Translations under genes and position numbers: made by a program | Part shown: positions 58,331-64,000 of the stretch, piece by piece | How positions within the stretch are numbered: the stretch's first letter is position 1 | Layout: each line of letters starts with the position of its first letter | Origin: Prinsepia uniflora | Lineage: Eukaryota; Streptophyta; Magnoliopsida; Rosales; Rosaceae | Direction of reading: 5' to 3' | NCBI GenBank assembly: GCA_032719365.1 | Contig: CM064870.1 | Location: 44,734,194-44,798,193, forward strand | DNA length: 64,000 nucleotides | Notes under the pieces: model-generated | The model's input: the letters and a program-made list of their open reading frames with translations, nothing else | Database searches by the model: none | Told to the model about the DNA's origin: nothing

Positions 58331-59848
58331 GGCGGTTCTGGGAGAAACGGTCACCATAGTTTTTGGTCTAGGAGTCATGGTGAGTTCAATGGAGTTGGTT
58401 TCGGGTTAATCGGAAGTCGTTTGAGTGTAGTTCCGCGAGGGTGAATGTGTAGGGTCCCGGGGTTTTAAGTCTTCGGTTCGGGGATTTTTGAGGGAATTTA
58501 GGAGAGTGTTGGTAGATGTATTAGTGACGTAATTTGACGGTGTTTGACAGGATCGGGATTTCCCGAGGAAGCCGAGGAACGGGCTGGACGTTCGGGACGC
58601 GAGTAGGGCTCAGTACTGTGAGTGGACCCTTTCTCTAAACTCGAGCATGCATAACTGTTTTCTATAATTGTTTTATGGTTTTCAATCATGATTTTGTGTT
58701 TATCGAATATGTTTGGTTGGTTTTGCATTATTACACGTTTTTCGAGGAAAGTGGCTTTTAGCACGTTTTACGAGGAATGGTTGGTTTTTGGAATATATAT
58801 GATGAGTTTGGGATTTCAAATGATCAAGGGTTTTCAATGGTTATAAGTGGATTTTGGGGAGCATGATTTCGATGATCATAGTTTTCGATTTTAGAATCGG
58901 ATTTCACTAATCGGAATTTGGTTTTAAGATTAGAAAGTGGACTCCGGATTTGGGTTCGGAATGACGGTTCTGGATGCCGGGAGAGCATCGAACCAGTGAT
59001 TTCGGATTCGGGTTTGGATGAGGATTTGGTAAATGGTTTTCAAATGGTTTTGGGATTGGATTTGCTGGATCTGGATATTGGGTTTAAAGACCCGGATATA
59101 TGTGACGGGGGACCGGCCGGATTGGGTTTAAAGACCCGGATTGAGTTTAAAGACTCGGGAGTTTAAAGACTCGGATATATATTGATTTTCCCCCGTAGGC
59201 CTGGAGTTTAAAGACTCGGGAGTTTAAAGACTCGGATATGATTAAGGCCTGGATTGAGTTTAAAGACTCGGGAGTTTAAAGACTCGGATAGATCCAGCAG
59301 GTTTGATCGGGAAAATGATAATTTGGTGGTTATGGTTTTGATACGGTTTCTGATACTCATGTTATGGTTTCCTATGATATTTTATAGTGTTTCTGTTTCT
59401 TATGATGTTTAAGAACGATTATTTTATAACTGTGTTTATAACTGTTGGTTATGCATGTGGTTTCAAAACGGAGGGTTTAAACTCGGTTTTCTTATAAAAT
59501 GGTTTTGAACTTTTTGTACTTTCTGGTCCACTCACATTTTCTGTTTTAAATGCCCTCCAGGTTGTGGAGCTAGCGCGGGGTCTTGACGTCGAGGCAGTGT
59601 CCAAGGCATAGAAGTGACGTGAGAGTTCCCAGAGTAGAGTAAAGGCTTCCGTGTGCGTGTTGTTATCGGTTTTATTTTCTTGGTATGTTCGTACTATGTT
59701 CTGTAAATGCTACCTTCGGGACATTGTGTCTAATTACTCCTGCGTTTGACTGGGTTCGAGTGAGTGTTCCTTAGGTGTTGTGTCGGGGAGTTAGACGGGA
59801 GCGGGATTTACCTCGGGTTTCGGGGTGAAACCGGGGTGGGTCCTGACA
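58331..59848 (+). mobile_element. Nested plus-strand LTR, part 2
   Basis: It continues the LTR started at 28411 and ends GGGTGGGTCCTGACA at 59848, followed by TCTGT (59849-59853), the partner of 28406-28410. Homology to the reverse complement of LTR1 is clear across its length. Confidence 0.88.
59085..59290 (+). repeat. GAGTTTAAAGACTCGG array in nested LTR
   Basis: About ten copies of the unit GAGTTTAAAGACTCGG or the variant GGGTTTAAAGACCCGG appear, more than the five in the gag-only LTRs, with the same GGCCTGGATT spacers. Confidence 0.85.
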
Positions 59849-59853
59849 TCTGT

Positions 59854-60680
59854 TCTTCCTCAATTCGACACGAATTCTTCTCGTTTTTGTTGCAAAACTT
59901 TTAGTTTTGATCCTAGCAACTTAATGGAATCCTCAATTGCTCCTCTCCTGGCTCCCAAATCCGAATTCGATTTTCCCCCAATTTTCCAGAATTTTCGAAG
60001 CAAAATTCTCTCAGTTCTCTGGACCTCTCGAGTCCCTCTCTCTCAGTTATGCTACTTAGACGTTCAATTGCATAATGACGACGAGTTTGGGGCTTATCAC
60101 GGGCCAATTGGACATAATCATGGTTCAAGCCTTAATTTGGGGAAAAGTTGTCAAAAGGGGATATTATTGTGTTTCCCTTAAGACCCGATTCTGTGTTTTC
60201 TGAGGTGAGAATCAGACAAAAGAAAAGTCTGATCAAGGCCAAAAGTCCATTTTGCCCCTGGTTGGGCAAATTACCATTTTGCCCCTAGCCTTCCGTGACC
60301 CGTAACGTTCGTAACTGAACTCCGTTTTCGACGTGCCGCCTGTCGTTGTACTCCGGGCATCGAGACCTACCTAACGGTCTTCGAATCGTGTGAAAATTAG
60401 TTGGCAAACAAAAAGTCAACATTTTCCCCCCTTTTCGCCCAAATTACGAAAATGCCCTTGGGCTTCCGAACGTCATAACTTTTTCCCAGATTGTCGGAAT
60501 TGGGCGTGCCACCTGTCTATGGACTCGTGACGTCCCGAACTACGTCACGGTCATCGGTCAACATCCGTTTGATTCACCAATCAAAAAGTCAACAATTTGA
60601 CCATACTATTCACAAGGGTAAAAACGTCATTTATTCATTATGTTACAAAATTACATTTTCTAAATTTCCGGGGCGTTACA
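59854..60680 (-). mobile_element. Outer gypsy 5' LTR, part 2
   Basis: Continuation of 26199-28410 after the nested insertions. On the minus strand it begins TGTAACGCCCCGG at 60680. Its content (AAAAGTCAACATTTT, GGCGTGCCACCTG, GTGACGTCCCGAACTACGTC) matches the 5' part of the related LTRs. Confidence 0.83.
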
Positions 60681-61035
60681 ATATCCACTCTCGATTTACG
60701 TAACATGTGTCCGCACGTAAATCGAGAAGCATTTGTCCCACATCGGAACTTTGGGAATTGAACATCCCACCTACCTATACATAAAGGGTACACATTTCCC
60801 AATAAAGGTAACTAAGTTTTACTATTACAATTACTCTACCGAACTTACCATTTACTGCTTCCTCTTACGAACGAAAGTAACTGACTTGGTCGTCGGAGAG
60901 CCTTAGGCCGGCACCACACCGGTGCCCGTACTAACGGAGACCCGCGATCCACTTAAGTTGACAGGTCACAAGAGGGACACGCGTCATTTGGTGATTGGGC
61001 AACGAGTACTCGACAGTTGGAACATTTAACGCTTC
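60681..61035 (+). other. Possible LTR fragment of another retroelement
   Basis: The stretch has TGTCCCACATCGG (60738), a TATA-like CTATACATAAAGG (60775) and CGTCGGAGAGCC (60891) with GGCCGGCACCACACCGG (60907), a combination I associate with promoter and R-U5 regions of some plant gypsy or LARD LTRs. No LTR ends or partner are visible. It starts with a 12 bp inverted repeat (60689-60700 and 60716-60727). Confidence 0.35.
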
Positions 61036-61380
61036 AACACTTTCCTTTTTTTTTCCTTTATTATTATTATTTTTTCCTTTATACATATCAAATTTTTTTT
61101 TTCCTTTTCTTTATTTTTTTTTTCATTTCCTTTATATATATTTTTTCTTTTCCTTTATACATATCAAAAGAAAATTTTCCTTTTTTTTTTCTTTTCCTTT
61201 ATACATATCAAAAAATCATAAAAGAGATTAAAAAAAAACATTGTTCCCCTATAATATTTTACCGATTCTGCATTTTTTTCCTCTTTCTTTTATAGATATA
61301 AAAAAATTACTGCTCATTTATGGAAAATTAATAATACTTAATTCAATAATTCTGTGGCAACGCGCGGCCTAATTACTAAT
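61036..61380 (+). mobile_element. Helitron-like sequence C with CTAAT 3' end
   Basis: Pyrimidine-rich TTTTCCTTTATACATATCAA units lead into AAATTACTGCTCATTTATGG and GTGGCAACGCGCGGCC, ending CTAAT at 61376-61380 followed by T, as expected for a Helitron inserted between A and T. It is close in sequence to 25050-25295. The 5' end is not visible. Confidence 0.45.
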
Positions 61381-61739
61381 TTTGTCTAGTTTAGGAAATG
61401 CCAAAATTAACAAATCAACCGTCTGTATATGCATCGATGGATATCAATAATTCAATTTTTAAATACATGGATCTCAGCTGAGGTAGTCCAAGCTACTGCG
61501 GTACAAGCTAGGAAGGTGTACCAAACAGCCTCCAAGGTCGGCAATAGCCAAAACTAAAATCTATTCTGAACTTTAAACCCTACTCCAAAACGCTTCAGGT
61601 ACCCTTCCCCTTCTTCTCCTTGCTCTCTGCCACTGTGACAATTCAGTTCAATCTTCTTGCTCTTTGTCATAACCAACACTTCTGCTGAATCATTACAGGG
61701 GTCTCGCCCACTCTGCCTCCAAGCTAGAGAGGTTCAAAA
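61381..61739 (+). promoter_or_regulatory. DRG promoter and 5' UTR with probable leader intron
   Basis: Upstream of the DRG start a GT...AG pair at 61599-61698 (CTTCAG/GTACCC and ATTACAG/GGGTC) with a pyrimidine-rich interior fits a 100 bp 5' UTR intron. No clear TATA box was recognised. The proximal flank is the Helitron-like end at 61380, so only about 200 bp separates a transposon from the transcribed region. Confidence 0.45.
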
Positions 61740-62877
61740 ATGGCGACTTTGATGCAAAAAATCAAGGACATCGAAGATGAGGTACTTTGCCTGTGCCAAA
61801 TTCTCGCTTGTACTTCTGTGCCAATAAGAAACCCTAGAACGTTTATTATGCCTTCAATGAAAAATCAAAGAAAGCTATGTAAAACGTGAAAAGACTGATC
61901 AATTTATGGATACTTAGGGCTTTAATAAAATTTTAACCATTATTTTCGTTCATGTTCGTTCCTATGAGGCTTCAGTGGTTGTATATAGAGATTTTAGTTC
62001 CGATAACTATATAAAAATTCAAATAAAATGTAACTTGAAATGAAGAATAAACAAAATTGCATTATTGGTGAAGCGATAATTCTTCTTAGGATTATTTTGG
62101 ATGCTAATAATCGCCAGAAGTGAAAACTTGCTGTCAAGTGTCAGCTCAGTAGCAATCAAGGAAAAATAAAGGAGCGACAATCTGAAATTTTGTGGTTTTT
62201 TAATGGAATTCTGAAATATTTAGACTGAGCCTTAAATTAAAGTTAATAGCCTCTACTAATTTTAGTTTTCATGTTTGAACTTTTAGGAAAATAAATTTAA
62301 TTTCTTTGTTTTAGTTATTGCTTGAATTTATTTTTTTATTTTTTATTATTTTGTGAATCTATGAACCTACATGATTAACGGTTGAAGATTCATTTATTGA
62401 ATAGATTCAGGTTTTTGTGATATTGATTTGTTACTTGTCAATCAACTGTCGAAATTGTGGTGGTTGTTTTTCTGTGTTTCTTCTGGATAATGCAGATTCA
62501 TTGAGTACTGGCAAGAATATTAATACTCATTATTCATTATAACTGCAGATGGCTAGAACTCAAAAGAACAAGGCTACTGCCCATCATTTGGGCTTGCTGA
62601 AGGTGAAAACTTCTTTGATTGTGAAATTTGTCATTGTACTGTGGTATGTTGGTTATATTCTTTGACGGAAGTTATTCAGATGTCATTGATCATTTTTTGC
62701 TAGGCTAAACTTGCAAAGCTAAGGCGAGACCTTCTCGAGCCTCCGTCGAAAGGCGGTGGTGGTGCTGGTGAAGGTTTTGATGTCACTAAAAGTGGAGATG
62801 CAAGAGTCGGTTTGGTGGGTTTTCCTTCGGTTGGGAAATCTACACTGCTGAATAAATTAACTGGGACCTTTTCAGAG
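61740..62877 (+). CDS. DRG1: DRG-family GTP-binding protein, 5' exons (partial)
   Basis: Three coding exons are seen: 61740-61781 (MATLMQKIKDIEDE), 62549-62602 (MARTQKNKATAHHLGLLK) and 62704-62877 (58 residues), all phase 0 with GT/AG borders, giving the first 90 residues. The N-terminal helix pair, the Gly-rich linker and the P-loop GFPSVGKST (residues 71-79) place it in the OBG/DRG class of translation-associated GTPases, which bind DFRP partners and ribosomes in the cytoplasm. The next exon, expected to start near the switch I region, is not in the window. The DRG1 rather than DRG2 assignment rests on the N-terminus (IKDIEDEMARTQKNKATAHHLG split across exons) and is inference. Confidence 0.88.
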
Positions 62878-64000
62878 GTATAGAACTGTTGATTTATCTC
62901 ACCCTGCAGAAAAACTGCACACGGAAAAGTTTTAGCTTCTGCTCAAAACTATTTTCTGAAGTATTTTGGTCTTGGAAGAGTATAGAGTTTGATTGATATC
63001 ACTCATAATGTTTAAGTGCATTGACATAGCTAGAATATTGGATGGAATATAAACATCTAACTTCCTATGCAATCCTCTTGGAGATGTGGGCTCTCCCCAT
63101 GACTATGGATTCTTTTCATGTCTGTTGCCTGATATTATAACTTTGGTTTTCAGAAGCTGTTTCTGTCCGCCTAGGGATCTACTATATTATGGAAATTCAT
63201 TACCACACATGCACAGATCATTTAACTGATATGATGTTTGAAATTTCAGCTGATATTCTTAGAGGAGAGGAATTTCCTTATTCAGGTTTTTTTTTTTTTT
63301 TTTTTTATATGAAGCACAATTACATTAAAAAAGAAGTCAATACAAGGGACAATTGGTCCACTGTTGTAGTGAAGATTTGCTAGCTTGATAATTCAAGTAA
63401 GACTGCAAAACAGGGCTAAACAAGATAGATTTACATGCACCAGGCAAACAAAAACTAATTGAGCATGACTGCTTCACATGTACTTATTGCTCGATTAAAT
63501 GATGTTTTCAACATTCAATGAGTTTGATCTGTTTGTTCCAAAAATTACAATTTCAAATGGTTATGTTTTCGGAGCTCTATGCTTGCATGCATTATAGGTT
63601 GCTTACATATCATACAAAAGCCTATAGTCTGATTGATGTTGATATATTTGGATTACCTAGGACCGTACTGCAAATCAACAACATGTGATAATATCTGTGT
63701 TGCTGAATATCTATTCTGGTTTGCTGGATTATATGAACCTTTGTGTAGACCGGTGATCCATATTTATACAAGTGTGTATATTCCTCTGTTTATTATTATT
63801 ATTTTTTTTAGAAGTATTCCTCTGTTTAAATTGTTCATTCAACACACAGATATAATTACTCTTGTGTCCCTGTCAGATTTTGGTCGTTGTTGTGGATGTC
63901 AGTTTCACATGACTTTAGAAATCTGGCTTTTTTCTTTCTTTTATGCTCTGATTGTGAAGCAGGTGTTAACTAGGATTAGAAATGTCTTTTATGTTTGGTT
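62878..64000 (+). other. DRG intron 3, incomplete
   Basis: From the donor GTATAG at 62878 to the window edge no acceptor followed by the expected next coding segment was found, so the intron exceeds 1.1 kb. It includes a T-tract at about 63286-63306 and otherwise ordinary AT-rich intron sequence. Confidence 0.6.

Noticed and set aside
61017..61295. Phe-rich open frame of 92 codons
   Set aside because: Same low-complexity origin as at 24.9-25.7 kb.

Overview
The window is nuclear DNA from a flowering plant, most likely a eudicot; I cannot name the species. The evidence is a split plant gene with GT/AG introns, the start of a second conserved gene, and a dense load of plant-type Ty1-copia, Ty3-gypsy, LINE, MITE-like and Helitron-like sequence. 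Only two host genes are visible. One is a complete 12-exon 2-isopropylmalate synthase (IPMS) on the minus strand (8702-21599), the committed step of leucine synthesis. The other is the 5' part of a DRG-type GTPase gene on the plus strand (from 61740), which runs off the right edge.

Left flank (1-8700): a decayed transposon gag-like gene on the minus strand, then a two-copy dispersed repeat whose second copy is split by a 2.8 kb solo LTR with a clean 5 bp target-site duplication (TSD), then a MITE-like element rich in AACCGAACCG motifs. IPMS follows. Its intron 3 is 7.2 kb because it holds an antisense, broken copia element (13604-18403), a LINE 3' fragment and a 146 bp tandem duplication; intron 10 holds a MITE-like element with long inverted repeats. 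Between IPMS and 25.6 kb lie two further dispersed repeats, one a multi-arm foldback, and pyrimidine-rich Helitron-like sequence.

The stretch 25.6-60.7 kb is one nested structure that can be resolved by TSDs. An outer chromovirus-like element (5' LTR, primer-binding site and partial gag, minus strand) was hit by an LTR of the same broad family (plus strand, TSD TCTGT). That LTR was hit by a gag-only element (minus strand, TSD CGTGC), now a tandem LTR-gag-LTR-gag-LTR array with a 4686 bp period. The third LTR of the array was hit by an Athila-type gypsy element (plus strand, TSD CCCAC). The 3' non-coding part of that element was hit by another solo LTR (minus strand, TSD ACTCC). Removing each insertion restores the flanking sequence.

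The Athila copy is young: I count about four substitutions between its LTRs by eye. It carries a gag-pol frame broken by a single in-frame TGA and has no visible env. Its LTR holds four successive predicted hairpins that present the same CCGCTGTTCGG loop on four unrelated stems, which I consider the most interesting unexplained signal here. The gag-only array is the second: it appears to record an older insertion and a very recent duplication of the LTR+gag unit, unless it is an assembly artefact.
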